DNA of 64,000 nucleotides. Source: Heterocephalus glaber. Taxonomy: Eukaryota; Chordata; Mammalia; Rodentia; Bathyergidae. The notes under the pieces are model-generated. The model was not told the DNA's origin. It did no database searches and saw nothing but the letters and a program-made list of their open reading frames with translations. Location: the NCBI RefSeq assembly GCF_000247695.1, contig NW_004624881.1, forward strand, positions 776,004-840,003, in the 5' to 3' direction. Made by a program: the position numbers and the translations under genes. This document shows positions 34,659-46,330 of the stretch, piece after piece (positions within the stretch are counted from its first letter, which is position 1; every line of letters starts with the position of its first letter).

Positions 34659-34672
34659 CTGAGAAGAGAATA
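34659..34672 (-). promoter_or_regulatory. Probable 5'-UTR splice acceptor of OR14-like gene
   Basis: On the minus strand TTCTCTTCTCAG precedes GCAGAAGC, placing an AG 22 bases upstream of the ATG. Mammalian OR genes usually have a non-coding first exon spliced a short way before the start codon; this fits. Inferred, not proven. Confidence 0.5.
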
Positions 34673-34779
34673 CAGAAGTGCTGAACCCAGGAAGATGCAG
34701 ACTGTGAAAGATGCTTCTTTCCTATGATACTGCAGCTGTTCCTTTCTATATTTTACATTTATGCTCTAATTTGTATTGG

Positions 34780-34803
34780 ATATATATATATATATATATA
34801 TAT
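34780..34803. repeat. (TA)n microsatellite
   Basis: About 12 uninterrupted TA units. Confidence 0.9.
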
Positions 34804-34809
34804 GAGATT

Positions 34810-35490
34810 CATTAATGATTTCATATTTCACTAATTATATACCTACTGCTGTTATTACAGTTTTGTGAGTAGTAAATATAAGGGAAGGCACTGAATTTCA
34901 TGGAATTTATATTCTTTTAGAAGAGAGTAATGATGTAGAATTAAACATTTCGTGAAAAGCACATTATTTCCAATAATTTTGGATGCTTCCATCAAAGGTT
35001 ACCAAGGTATGTACTACTGGAAAAAGGAAGGTAACCTGAATATTGTAATGATTTTTGGATGGCAGAAAGTTGTAATGAGAATAAACACAGATTTTAATTT
35101 TTTTCCTCCAAAACAGGTGGCTTTTTTGTTTTTGTGTTTGTTTTTCTGTGTACCGAGAACACCAGTATTTATCTTTTGAACAGATTTAATAAATTAGGTT
35201 ATTGCCCAGTATTTTCATACTTTGGTTAGAAACAGAGACTAAATTGTGAAGCTTAAACCCTAATCCTATGAGACTTAAAACCAATACTAGAATAATAATT
35301 TTATGCTGAGGGAACTATGAATATGGTAAAGTATATCCTTGCTAAAGGATTTTGCTGTTTAGTAGGCTAAAGGTTTATTATTGTGGAATATTTCTTTCTT
35401 GTAGAAAAGTGGGGATTGACTAATTTGCAGATTCACATATAGGATGCATGTGTATTTGAGGAATTACAAGAAAGACTTCTGTTGCTGTGG
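34810..35490. other. AT-rich DNA upstream of OR14-like gene
   Basis: Presumed promoter side of the minus-strand receptor gene; the first exon is not identifiable. No coding sequence. Confidence 0.35.
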
Positions 35491-35506
35491 CAATCAATAC
35501 ACCTTA

Positions 35507-35605
35507 GGGCCAGGGATTTAGCTCAGTGGTGCCCCACCTGCCTGGCAAGCACAAGGACTCGAGTTCAATCCCCAGCACCAAAAATAATAAAAATTTTAAC
35601 AAATT
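35507..35605 (+). mobile_element. ID-type SINE with target duplication
   Basis: Plus-strand ID SINE beginning GGGCCAGGGATTTAGCTCAG (box A) with GAGTTCAATCCCCAGCACC (box B) and an A-rich tail. A perfect 11-bp duplication, AATACACCTTA, flanks it at 35,496-35,506 and 35,606-35,616. Confidence 0.92.
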
Positions 35606-35616
35606 AATACACCTTA

Positions 35617-36460
35617 AATCTCTGATGTCCTGAGAGCATTTTCTGCAGCTGTAATTATGACATCATGCCCTATAGTAAACATCTGTTTCATGGATCCAGC
35701 CTTTCTAGTACCTTTGCTGTGTTCATACATCACTGTACTTAATGACTATAATCTCAATTCCTCTGGTGTAAAGTTGAAATTTCCATGACTACAAAATTTA
35801 TTATTTATCCCAAATGAAAGATGTGTGTGACTAACACACCCAGCGTGTGCAACTCAAGTTTAGAAAGGGAACGCCTGAAATACACAGCATTTAATGTCTT
35901 CATTAATATTTTGCTATAACTGGCAAATATACAAACACAGTTTTCAATTTGGAGTGAGGTATAATTTTATTGATATAAATAAGTCTAACATACTGGATTT
36001 AAGTAACAGCTTTTTCTCTTGAACAGTAAAACTTCTTGATGGTAAAAGTATAGATGCTAAAAGTTTACATTTGTACAAGCAAGACATATCAATGTATTTT
36101 CTGAATTAAATAGCTTTTACCCATCAGTAAGTAGTCCACTTCCTTACAGTATAAGTTTCATGATTAGTCTTTTTCAGAATGTGTTACTTGACTGTACAAT
36201 AAGTGCCACCTGTTTCTCTTCTATTTCCACACTGAGGGCTTCCCCAAACGGACTGCTGCTTGCTTCGGGAGGACCATCTCATACCTTGTGATGTATTACA
36301 ATTGGTATAAATCTTCAGATTACTTCAAGATGAAGTCAGTGAAGACTGGAAACATCAATTTCTTCAATTGTATTAATTTGTGAAATAATCTTAGGTGAAA
36401 AGGTGGCTTTCTAAGTGACAGAATAATAAACTTTGTAAATAGCACATGGTTTTGGATTTA
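35617..36460. other. AT-rich non-coding DNA
   Basis: No gene or named repeat recognised. Confidence 0.35.
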
Positions 36461-36473
36461 AAAATTTGGTTTG

Positions 36474-36547
36474 GACTGGGGATTTAGCTCAGTGGTTCCA
36501 GTGCCTGCCTCACAAGCACAAGGTCCTGAGTTCAGTCCCTGGTACAA
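36474..36547 (+). mobile_element. ID-type SINE
   Basis: Plus-strand copy: GGACTGGGGATTTAGCTCAG, TGGTTCCAGTGCCTGCCTC, GTCCTGAGTTCAGTCCCTGG and an A tail. The flanks share AAAAATTTG, a probable but low-complexity target duplication. Confidence 0.88.
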
Positions 36548-36559
36548 AAAAATTTGTTT

Positions 36560-38895
36560 TTTCCTTTGCCAAGCTGATTATTAGTGTTCCAGCTTATTAT
36601 CTGTTAGAAAACTGACTATGAAGGCATTAATGTATGTTTCAGATATTTATTGTATACAAAAATTTCCAAAACTATTGTGCAATTAAAATGATAGACTTTA
36701 AAATCTTTAATTCATTGATAACGTAGTATGTAGGTGTTGTCGCAGAAAGTATAAGGCTCACCTCACACCTCAAAATGATCATATTTTTTATTTAAACTAT
36801 TTAATCCCTTTTTGTACCCCTTGTAATTTAAATTTTGCTTTTAGTAAATTCATCCATCTTGGTAATAAATTAATCTATTTTTTAAATGAAGTAGTATCCA
36901 TTTCTTCCAAATAGAATCATTAAATTCATATCATTCTTTGTTCACTAATGAGACTTAATTTTCTTTAATAGAAAATAATTATAATATATAGGCTTTATGT
37001 AATAAAATGAAAGGTTATTTTTTGGACTTTGCAGAATTTTTTCAAAAATCTATTAATTAAAATCTCAGTTGTGTTCCTCATGAAATCACACGTTTACATA
37101 TTCAGTCTTTAGGCACTCAAGAAATTATGATGGACTAACATTTCTCAACCTAGACCCAGGTAAAAATGATTGACTGAGAAACAATACATTGTCACCTGTT
37201 ATCTTGACACAATATGGCCCATTTAAGAATATTTTAGAACAGTTACAATATTGTGTTTTATGTGCATTTCATTATATATATGTTCTTTTATTTTTTTCTT
37301 AAGATATCATTTTCTTTCTCAGGAGTTTTAGATGGAGTCTCCTATTGCACTGCTAAGAGATTTGTAGAGTGGGTAAATGATTTTTGGTTAGTAAATTTCT
37401 CAGTAGACAGAAGTACAAACACTGTTCTGAAAGCCTTCGCCCACCTGCTCTGCCACAGTCTGAATGGTGGGGTTGGTGCCGCTTCTGACCCACTCCTTCA
37501 TTGCTTTCTTGCTTCTAATTCATGGCCCCAAGCTATCATTTTTTTACATTTAATGATCCATTCAGTTCTATGAAATATTTCATGAACTTTTACTGAAATA
37601 TTAAACTAGATGAACTTACATCAGCACTTACAGACAGTTTTATTTTAATTTGATCCATGCTGTCTTCACACATAAGGAAGGAAGTCCGAAGGAGTGAACA
37701 TAAAGCATCAAATAGAAGAAAGGAAATAGTCATCATGATATGAGTAATAGTAAACTACTCACTCCACTCTGCAGTATAGAGTCAGGTCTTCTACCACTTT
37801 CTCCCATGTAATGTGCAAATGTAGTGGAACCAATTCTACACAGTAAACATCATTGCTTTCTTCATTTAAATACTTCAAAAGGAATTTTATGGTCTAAATA
37901 TCGTCAACAGGGACAGACTTATAAAAGTATGTGACAAAATTCTGACATTGTTCCAAGTAAGTGCTCTTGGAAAATAAGTTCAAACATCTGCAAGTCCCCA
38001 GAGTCTCAGCAGAACTCAAGAGAAATTTATTTCTCAATGGTAATGAATTTGACCTAAACTACAGATGTGGACATCAGAGGGATTTGTTAATCTGGAAATT
38101 CTCACTTCAATGACTTTCTTAATCTATCAGGTTATTGGCTTTTCATAGTAGTGAGAAATGATCTAAAGCATCACAAGTGATGGTTAGAAGGAATACTATG
38201 GTTAAACTTACCTACAAATTGAATAACTACTTCCTCTCTTAAAGACTTTATAGATACTCTAGCTATGCAGCAATGTTGCAGGGATATATCTACTAGCACT
38301 AGAAAGCATTTGCATAGCCATGATAAGGAATATATCTTATAGCAAATAAGATGGAGCCTCCTTTAGTAAGGCATGGGGTGTGTCTCTGGAGGGCATGCAC
38401 TGAACTGACCACCGGGCTACCCTTGGCAGTTTTCTTCAGGTGCTGTGACAGCAAGTGGCGCTGTGTGATAACAGTAGTCAGTCTTTTCACCACCTGACTT
38501 TTCTAGTACCCAGTAGGAAGTCATGCTGCTATGCCAGTGATGTTCCTTGGTCATTACTGGTCAGTATTTGATATGCATTATTTCAAAATGTCTAAATAAA
38601 CCAAGGAATAAAACAAAAAATCAAATTCTACTATTATAAATCATAAAGGCTGCTGGTGCTGAGGTGAATGTGGGAGAAGGAGTGGGATGTAAATTAAATA
38701 ACCATATATGCTGCTATAATTTTTGGAGGTGATAACTAATAAAATGAACAAAAGAGAAATATAAAATTTTAAAGTGCTGAGTTCAGTTGTGTTAAGTATA
38801 TTCGCATTGTTTTGTAACAGATTTCCAAGTTTCATCTTTCAAATCTGAAATGCTGTAACAGTAAATAACAATTCTTGAATAGAGAAACAGTTTAA
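36560..38895. other. AT-rich non-coding DNA
   Basis: About 2.3 kb, strongly AT-rich. The longest frame (37,253-37,573, plus) has no family motif. Nothing is supported. Confidence 0.4.
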
Positions 38896-38899
38896 CTTA

Positions 38900-39545
38900 A
38901 AACAGTTCTTATGTTTGTAGATCCATTTTAATCTCTGAGTCACATTTTCTCTTGTGTGCAATACCATGCTGATGCTATTTTCAACATGCATAATCTGGGC
39001 AGTTCTACTGTGGAAGTGGAAAATTATATTCACTCTCTGATCTGGCTACAGGGCTATAAATAGTTATGCTAATACAGTTTCATAATGGTGATATACATTT
39101 TTTAAACTACAGGAAAATATGTAATCCTGGGTGCTGTATAAAGACAGTTGGTTCCTTTAGGTCACAATCAGGAGGCTACAAGTCCAACATCACACAGTCC
39201 TCTCAGCTCAGCCCCTGTCGGGGAGGTGATGGCAGTGACCTCACAGTGAGAGGGCATTTGGAGGAAGCTCATGGTGACACAGGAAGCAGAGACAGAGCAG
39301 AGGTCAGGCTCCCTCAGAGCAGCGGCCTCTGGTGGGGACTAACAGGCTCATAGTTAGGAGCAGGACCCAAAGACCTCATCCTGCCCCACTAAGGCCCCAG
39401 GTCTCAGAGATTCCACAGCTCCATATCACGCTGCACTCCATCACGTGACTGTGGGTAAACCAACCACACCTGAGACTTGACGACCTCCACGATCCTCTTC
39501 TATTTCCATCTTTGGAAAATGTGTCCTCCAAGAAATTTAGTGTGT
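38900..39545 (+). repeat. 650-bp dispersed repeat, copy B
   Basis: Partner of 32,220-32,865, about 6.7 kb away and in the same orientation. Identity by eye is clearly above chance throughout, with small indels. Confidence 0.7.
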
Positions 39546-39549
39546 CTCA

Positions 39550-40735
39550 GTAGAAGTTGATGTCCTATTATTTTTACAGTATTTCAGAAAAAAGTTTTTA
39601 TTGAAATTCATCATAGATGAACTCACCATAGATGTTATCACAGATTTTTCCCTTTACATAATGACATTTATTCTAATTTAATGGTGATTTTCTTAAAAGT
39701 TGTATTTTTATATCAATAGCTTAAATTATTCTGTCTCAATACATGTAAAATGGCTTAAAACATAAATCCCTAATTTCTAATATGAATTTCAGTTTAAAGT
39801 AATTTGCATTTCTGAGTTGTCCATTTTATCTTATTCTGTGGAAATATTGCCTTTTAATAATCTAATTATCACACTGAAAATTTTGGCAAAACAAGTACTG
39901 CTACTTTACCTTTATTTTGAACACATTTTCTGTTTTTGCTCTTTCTTACAATTAATTTTCATATTCAGCTGTTTAATCTATGAAAAGATTATTTTAACAT
40001 AATTTCTTCTGGTCTGTTTAAAGAACTGTTTTAAATGCCTTCTCTTTTTCTCTTAATGCCTATGACATTAATGGTCTAATTTCAACCTACCCATTTAGAG
40101 CAAATTTTAAAATTTGGAGGAATAACCTAGGTTCTTTAGTTTCTATTCTATCAGCCATTTAATTTCTAACTTTTCATATTCATGCTTATGTAGGTTGAGA
40201 CTCTATAATTTTAAACTACCAACAATTAGTAATTATATTTTATATAAAATCATGTATTTATCAATTACTCTGTGGACATTTTAAACAAATAAAACATACA
40301 CAATACTTGTCCAGCTCCCACTGTGAGGAAGTAGGTGAGTAAATAATCATGAGGATAATAATAATAATATCCTAACTTAATGAATTACCTTATATGGTAA
40401 ATTATTTGGTTTTCATATTTCATAGAAGGAAAACAGTGACTCTTGATTGTCTTTATTATCTACAACACTTTTGATATACAATGAAAATGTTTAGCTACTC
40501 TTTTTGGTGGGGGAGATTTAGAGAAAGCCTTACCTGGCTCAAACTGATCAAAGCCACCCATTCCCTCAGCTGGATTCCAAAAACTGATGGGCAGTGGGTA
40601 GCTGAGGAGGTTAGGGGAGAATGACAACCAGATTGGCCTTGGGAGCTGCACAGGAACTGGTGGAGCTACATACAGGTATGTCTTGGTAGGCCATGAACAT
40701 GTGGCCCCAGGGTCAATCTGTGGCCCCACACTCCT
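39550..40735. other. AT-rich non-coding DNA
   Basis: No gene supported. A minus-strand frame at 40,460-40,729 was considered and rejected. Confidence 0.35.
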
Positions 40736-40739
40736 TCTT

Positions 40740-41690
40740 CTGTTGCCCTGCTTCCCAGGAAACTATGGAATATATTTCCCCAATCAGTGAGCTAAATTAA
40801 ATCATTCCTCCTTTAAATTGTGCATGTCAAGTATTGTGCTTCAGTGATGAGAAAGATACCTGGTACAAAATTTGGTAAAAGAAGACTTGGGCCTTGACCG
40901 TTTGACTCTCAGCCCTTCACACTGGATTGCTGGAGGAGTGTAGAAAGGTTGGCAAATACAGGCAAGAGACACTGCAGAATGCTGTAAGCAGAGTCATAGG
41001 GATAATTCTAATTAGCAATCAGAAAAACAGAATGCTTTTAGAAATGCAGACTATAAAACAGACTCAGGAGATTTAATTTTTGATCAAAGGCACCAGTAGC
41101 ATATGAATGCAAGAACCTTTGTGCTATGCTTGGCAGAAAATGTGTCTATATATATTTTGCCTATGTCGTGACACTTTCCAGCACATTGAGACTAGGAGAG
41201 TGGACTAATCAATTTTTTGGAGGAAATTTCACAGCAGCCCTACATTGAGGCTGTGGCATAGGTTCTACTGCTTTTATCCAATTTAAAGGTGAACTGAAGA
41301 CAGAAAAGAAAAATTTGAAAAACCTTTTAATTTTGGTGTAGAAAAAAAAATTTGTAAAATTGGGGCCAACAGGAATATGACTACTAAAGAGATTAGTGCT
41401 GTTGAAAAGAACAAATGCTTTGTACTGGGAGAAAATGAAAGATGCCTTGAGGGAATCTCAGGGATCAGAAAGCCCCCATTCATTCAAAGCTCAAGGATGA
41501 AAACTTGCAAAATTTTCATGTGAGAAGACAGTCCCTCAAAGCCCTGTTTGAAAAGGGCATCCTAGGATCATTGGTTCTAGGGCATCCATTGGTTCCCCTG
41601 TATCTGTTTCACTGAGCTCAGCAGCATAGGAACTCAGAGGATATTGTGGCCACAGAATAACTGGGCCTCAGGGCTGTTTCTGATGACCAT
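40740..41690 (+). mobile_element. MaLR-like relic: LTR end and internal sequence
   Basis: The block ending near 40,870 (GAGCTAAATTAAATCATTCC, CTTCAGTGATGAGAAAGATACC) has the look of a MaLR LTR 3' end. It is followed by a long purine-rich internal-type stretch (GGAAATTTCACAGCAGCC, GCCTCAGGGCTGTTTCTG). A similar internal and LTR combination occurs at 49,900-50,527. No coding capacity remains. Confidence 0.45.
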
Positions 41691-41694
41691 AAGT

Positions 41695-42850
41695 GTGTGC
41701 TAACTGCTTGTAGTATTTTGTTATTCTGTTAGGTTTCCAGGATCATTATAGGTCTAGGTGTATTTTTTTTTTTTTAACATGGCTAGTTGGAATCCTATAT
41801 TCCTCACTCATCTGTATGTCAAATTCTTTCACTCTGTTTGGGAAATTTTCTGACATTAATTTTGTGAACAGTTTTTTATGTCATTTGTACATTTTCCTGA
41901 TTTTTCATGGATTCCTATCTGTCTTACATCATTTTTCTTTGCATCATCTGCTGGATCAATTTCTCATGACCCCTTACCATTTTTAAGAGATCTCTCTTTT
42001 CATGGCCACTGACCACAATCATGTCTTCTATATCTGATATGGTGTCTCCACATTCACTCATCCTGCTGCAAATATTTTCAAAAGAGTTTTTAATCTCCTG
42101 AATATCTGTTTGAATCTGTTTCATGGATTCAATTTCTTTCCTATGTTGTATATTCATGGTTTCCATTTCTTTCCTATGCTGGGCATTCATGGTTTCCATC
42201 ATGGTTCTGAGCTCATCTATTTTTTTATCTCTTTCTATTCTAGAGTCTCTAGTCATGTCCTTCATTCTGCTCAACATCTCTGTGGTTATCTGGGAAATTA
42301 TTTCTGTTTTGACTTTTTCTAGAGCCTCATTCTTCTGTTTTGTTACTTCATGTGCCATCAGTGCAGGGTATCCAGGTGATTGATTATCAGACTTTTCCAT
42401 CTAATTTCTCCCACAATTTGCCTTTGGCAAGCTGGTAGCCTGACTTTGTGGCTTGCTTAGGTGTCCTCTCATTTCTATTTTTGTTGTTGGTACTGTTTTT
42501 GATTCAATTCCTGCTTTGATACTTCATTATTGCTTATTGTAAGTATCTTTCTTGCTTGTATTTAGAAGCTTTATGAAATGATTATTTCTCAAAAGTGTCT
42601 TCCAGATATATCTGGTCTGTATATATGGAGTCTAATCTCATTTTCACTATACCAGGAAGGAAAATTGATTAGATCAGTCACAACACCTTAGACCATGTGA
42701 TACAATCAGCAACAACAATAGCATCAAGCAGTTTAGAAAATGACAATTTGTGGTAGTTATTTACTATCATTTTTAAATATGTGAATTAAATCAAAATTGA
42801 GGACCAGCTCAAAATATGTTTATAGTGAATAAACTCTTCAATATATCAAC
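41695..42850 (-). mobile_element. L1 fragment: ORF1 and part of 5'UTR
   Basis: Minus-strand L1 piece homologous to 26,890-27,990 and 12,900-13,800. It holds the best-preserved ORF1 N-terminal half in the window and part of the 5'UTR (TATGTTTATAGTGAATAAAC near its right end). ORF2 is absent. Confidence 0.85.
41924..42400 (-). pseudogene. L1 ORF1 N-terminal half
   Basis: 158-codon open frame from MEKSDNQSPGYPALMAHEV. It shows a coiled coil (EALEKVKTEIISQITTEML), two tandem 11-residue units (QHRKEMETMN, QHRKEIESMK) and KNSFENICSRMSECGDTI. The frame stops before the RNA-recognition and C-terminal domains, so it covers less than half of a usual ORF1p. Confidence 0.85.
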
Positions 42851-42859
42851 TAATGAGAA

Positions 42860-43456
42860 AAGGGTCCAGGTTTTAGACTTACATAATTGCAGAATTAAAT
42901 AAGTTAGTAATAATTTTTCTCATTGAACCATGTACTCTGTAGAACATTGAAAGTAAATTACAGCCACTCTGAGCTGTAAAGTAATAAACAAACATAGAGA
43001 TTTTGTCATCACTAGTGATAAAAGTGCCTTTTGTCCTGTGACAGGCACAAATGTAACTTTTGACCTCTATTATTGTGCCAACCAAATGCTGACCAAAGCT
43101 ACTTTTATTAATTAACAGATGTACAAAGGATGATATAGTTACTCTTTGTCTGTGGACCATATGATTATTGCAAAAACTCTATCCACAAAATAATATTACA
43201 TATTGTCATTCTATGTTTTCCACTGAGAAAAAATGGATGCTTAGAGGTGGTATTTAGAGCAAGTTCCAAAATTTCCTGAGAAACTTTTGAGTACAATAAG
43301 TTTCAGTTTGAATTTGTGCCTATTAAGCTTTGAGTCCCTTAATTCTGGTTTTATTGTATTGAACACTAACCTACAGAAATTTCTAGAAACAGATATTTTG
43401 TAAGACCCTGGATAAAAGTTTAACAAATGAATAAACTGATTTCACTTTTTATGGTA
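42860..43456. other. AT-rich DNA left of the provirus
   Basis: No gene recognised. By the reading given for the provirus, this is the original 5' flank (UTR intron side) of the OR2M-like pseudogene that now starts at 48,466. Confidence 0.4.
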
Positions 43457-43461
43457 CTACA

Positions 43462-43836
43462 TGAAAGACCCTAGTTAGCAAGACAGACTCCATATTGCTG
43501 CTTGACCCACCTGCTTGTCCTTTAGATGAACTCAGAAGGAGGAAGCTTAGAAACCTCCTCCCCTTAAAAGGTCCCTTTAGAAATGACAATTAATCAAGTA
43601 TTGTTTTACAAATGTTCTAACAGCAGGATGTTCTGCTTCTGTACCTTTCCCTTGCTTTACTAGTTCTATCCCATATTGGGGCCTAGAAACTGTTGGCCTC
43701 AAAGGTGTATAAAACATGTTTGTCTCTCCCCAGTTGGGGCTTGAGTCTGATGCTTGGCTCAGGTCCCAGCTGGTAATAAACTCCTGTGTTTATTTCATAT
43801 CAGTCTCTGCTTGGTTCTCTCTCACTGGATCTAACA
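43462..43836 (+). repeat. 5' LTR of the provirus
   Basis: Begins TGAAAGACCC and ends CTAACA (TG...CA). It contains a TATA box TATAAAA at 43,708-43,714 and a poly(A) signal AATAAA at 43,775-43,780, which allows U3, R and U5 to be placed. Confidence 0.93.
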
Positions 43837-43840
43837 TTCT

Positions 43841-43858
43841 TGGAGGGCCAAGTGAAAT
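43841..43858 (+). other. Primer-binding site, probably tRNA-Gln type
   Basis: TGGAGGGCCAAGTGAAAT lies four bases after the LTR. It agrees at about 13 of 18 positions with the tRNA-Gln primer site used by some gammaretrovirus-like ERVs, recalled from memory. Another tRNA is possible given the decay. Confidence 0.5.
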
Positions 43859-44067
43859 AGCCAGCTGCTCTGGAGCTTATTATCTTGGAGCCATTGTTTC
43901 CTTTTAGGAGAGGCCAGGATTGGACATCAGTGGTGCTTGGACCCTCTGGGCACCGGTCTGTGGAAGGTGAGCCACCTTGATGGTATTCTGGGGCTCTGGA
44001 TAGGCCTGTCCCAGTTGGACCCTATCTCTGATCAACGGATCCACAGGAGTTTATCAAGAAAGCCTCT

Positions 44068-44077
44068 AGAGGTAAGA
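44068..44077 (+). promoter_or_regulatory. Retroviral splice donor
   Basis: TAGAGGTAAGA matches the donor consensus AG|GTAAG (GT at 44,072-44,073) and sits between primer site and gag, where the env mRNA donor of gammaretroviruses lies. Confidence 0.6.
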
Positions 44078-44327
44078 ATCGAATGATTCTTAGTCCACTG
44101 TGGATAGATAGGAGGAAGCCAGCCATGGCACAGTTTCCCCTATCTAGAGTCTCTTCTTGATGGCAAGCTGACTCACTGGGTCTGAGTCCTCAGAAGAGTG
44201 ACTCCCTGGGTGTGATCTGTATCCATTCAGCCCCAGAGGTGTTACTTGGCCAAAGTTTGTCTTTGTCTGTTTATTGTTGTCTATCTGCTTGCTCTGTGTG
44301 CTGTTTGCTTTTTCACAGGCTAAAATT

Positions 44328-45415
44328 ATGGGTTCCTCACAGTCCACGGAAGGAACTCCACTTGACTGTGTATTGAATAACTTCAGAAAAATGTATTCTA
44401 TGGACAGGAAAGATGAATATGGCATGAAATTTTCTAAAGGCAAATTACAAACTCTGTGTCAATTAAAATGGCCCAGTTTCAGAGTCATTTGTCCCCCGGT
44501 GGGAACTTATTCTATGCACATTGCTTGCAAGGTTTGGAATGTGGTCACAGGAGTTGGGGCCCCACAGGTACCAATCAACCTTTGGCACTCAATTGGGACA
44601 GGACTACAGTTCATCAGCCCCATCTTCCTCCTGCCTTTTTCCTTTAAAACAGATAGAGCCTGGGGGAGGATTGATTTATGTCCCTTTTACAACTAGTGAT
44701 CTTTACAATTGGAAACATCAAAATCCCCCCTTCTCTGAAAAACCTCAGGTATTAATCTCTCTTCTTGAGTCTGTTTTTCATACCCATTGGCCAACTTGGG
44801 ATGATTACCAGCAGCTTTTATAGATCCTGTTCACCACAGAGGAGTGGTACCACATTTATCAACAGGCAGTCAAAGAGGCCCTGGGGCCAAACCTCAGCAT
44901 CATTCCCAGAACCCTGGGATATTTGGCCAGGGCTGAAGCTACATTTCCTCCACTGCACCCTGAATGGGACCCCAATGATGATGACAGTAAGAGGAGGCTG
45001 GGGACATACCACCAGCACTTATTAGGGGGACTCTGGGCAGCTGCCAGAAACCCCACTAATTTGAGTAAGGTAAGCGAAGTTCACCAGGGAAAAACAGAGT
45101 CTTTGGCTGCATTTTTAGAGAGACTCTTGGAAGCCTATAGAGTTTTCACTTCTATTGCCCCAGAGGCTCCCAAAAATGCAGCAGCTTTGAATTTGGCCTT
45201 TATTTCTCAGTTGGCCCCAGACATTAGAAAAAAAATTATAAAAATTGGACGAATTTGAGGGAAAGAGTAGGACTGAACTCCTGAGCATAGCCCAAAAAGT
45301 TTATGATAACCGTGAAGCCCCTGAGGAAGTCCTAGTCAAAAAACTGGAAAAAGTCACTATTGCTGCAATCCAGGCACAAGAGACAGTCCCTCCAGACAAA
45401 AAAGGAGAAAGATGC
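44328..45415 (+). pseudogene. gag remnant
   Basis: Structural polyprotein of the provirus. It opens with Met-Gly (MGSSQSTEGTPLD), a myristoylation-type matrix start. Matrix blocks (LKWPSFRVICPP) follow. Then capsid begins near the YVPFTTSDLYNWK block in another frame, with the major homology region HQGKTESLAAFLERLLEAYR near 45,090-45,150. A short end with RTELLSIAQKVYDNREAPEE closes it. At least two frameshifts and one stop separate the parts. Nucleocapsid zinc knuckle (CCHC) is not found: the sequence jumps into pol at about 45,405-45,415. Confidence 0.88.
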
Positions 45416-46330
45416 CTTTTTGGCTTTAAAGAAACCCTTAGTGTCAGTACCAGCCCTGGCCCTACCTGATGTCACCAAGCCCTTTTGGTTGTTTGTGGCT
45501 GAATGAGGGGCATAGCCAAAGGAGTGCTAGCCCAGCCATTAGGGCCTTGGAAGAGACCTGTGGCCTACCTGTCTAAAAGATTTGATCCTGTGGCAAGTGG
45601 ATGGCCTACCTGTTTGAGGGCAGTTGCAGCCACTGCCATCCTGGTCAAAGAGGCAGATAAGCTCAGCCTGGGACAGGACCTGGACATCACTGTGCCCCAT
45701 GCAGTGGAGGCATTGGTGAGAGGAGCCCCAGAATGATGGCTCTCCAATGCCCACCTGACTCAGTACCAGGCCCTGTTGCTGGATGCACCATGCATCAAAT
45801 TCACCTGAGAAATGGCCCTTAATCCAGCCACCTTACTCTCAGACTCTGACCTGTGCATGCCCCTCCATGACTGTCTGGACACTCTGACAACTTCCACCAC
45901 CAACCACCCAGACCTGACATTCCCTTGCAACACCCAGATAAGACCTTCTTCACTGATGATAGCACTTTTGTGGAAGATGGAGTCAGGGTATTCGGAGGTG
46001 GCTGTAGCCAGTCCAGAAGGAGAAGTATACTGGGCACAGGCATTAAGCTGGGGGACATTGGCACAGAGGGCTGAACTAATAGCCTTAACTCAAGCCCTTA
46101 GGTTAGGTCAAGACAAGGTTGTAAACATCTACACTGACAGCCAGTATTCATTTGCCACTGCCCATGTGCATGGTGACATCTACAGGCAGAGAGGGCTATT
46201 GACATCAGAAGGAAAAAGTATCAAAAATAAAGAAAAAATTTTGGCCTTATTGAAGGCAATTTGGGAACCCAGGGCATTGGCCATTATTCATTACAAAAGG
46301 AATCAATAAGTAAACAGCTTCAAGGCCTGC
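45416..46330 (+). pseudogene. pol remnant: RT connection and RNase H
   Basis: Begins with the RT connection region ([14 protein letters not shown], then [20 protein letters not shown]) and continues to the RNase H domain. There the acidic residues are recognisable in FFTDDSTF, in AELIALTQAL and in IYTDSQYSFATAH. Several in-frame stops (for example at the AE-stop-G and the PE-stop-W positions) and frameshifts break it. Protease and the catalytic fingers/palm of reverse transcriptase, including the YxDD motif, are missing altogether, removed by the deletion that joins gag to pol. Confidence 0.88.

Noticed and set aside
36474..36547. tRNA-like sequence with box A and box B
   Set aside because: It is an ID SINE (A tail, dispersed copies), not a tRNA gene; no cloverleaf with proper acceptor stem was evident.
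40460..40729. Minus-strand frame with GMGGFDQFEPG, reminiscent of the oxidase motif GGFDQLP
   Set aside because: Only six or seven residues agree. Neither side matches the oxidase exon, at protein or DNA level, and no other family signature is present.
44923..46309. Long open frames that could be a domesticated gag or pol gene
   Set aside because: They are in different frames, with stops and deletions between them, and sit between two LTRs; this fits a decayed provirus. No sign of conserved coding was visible.
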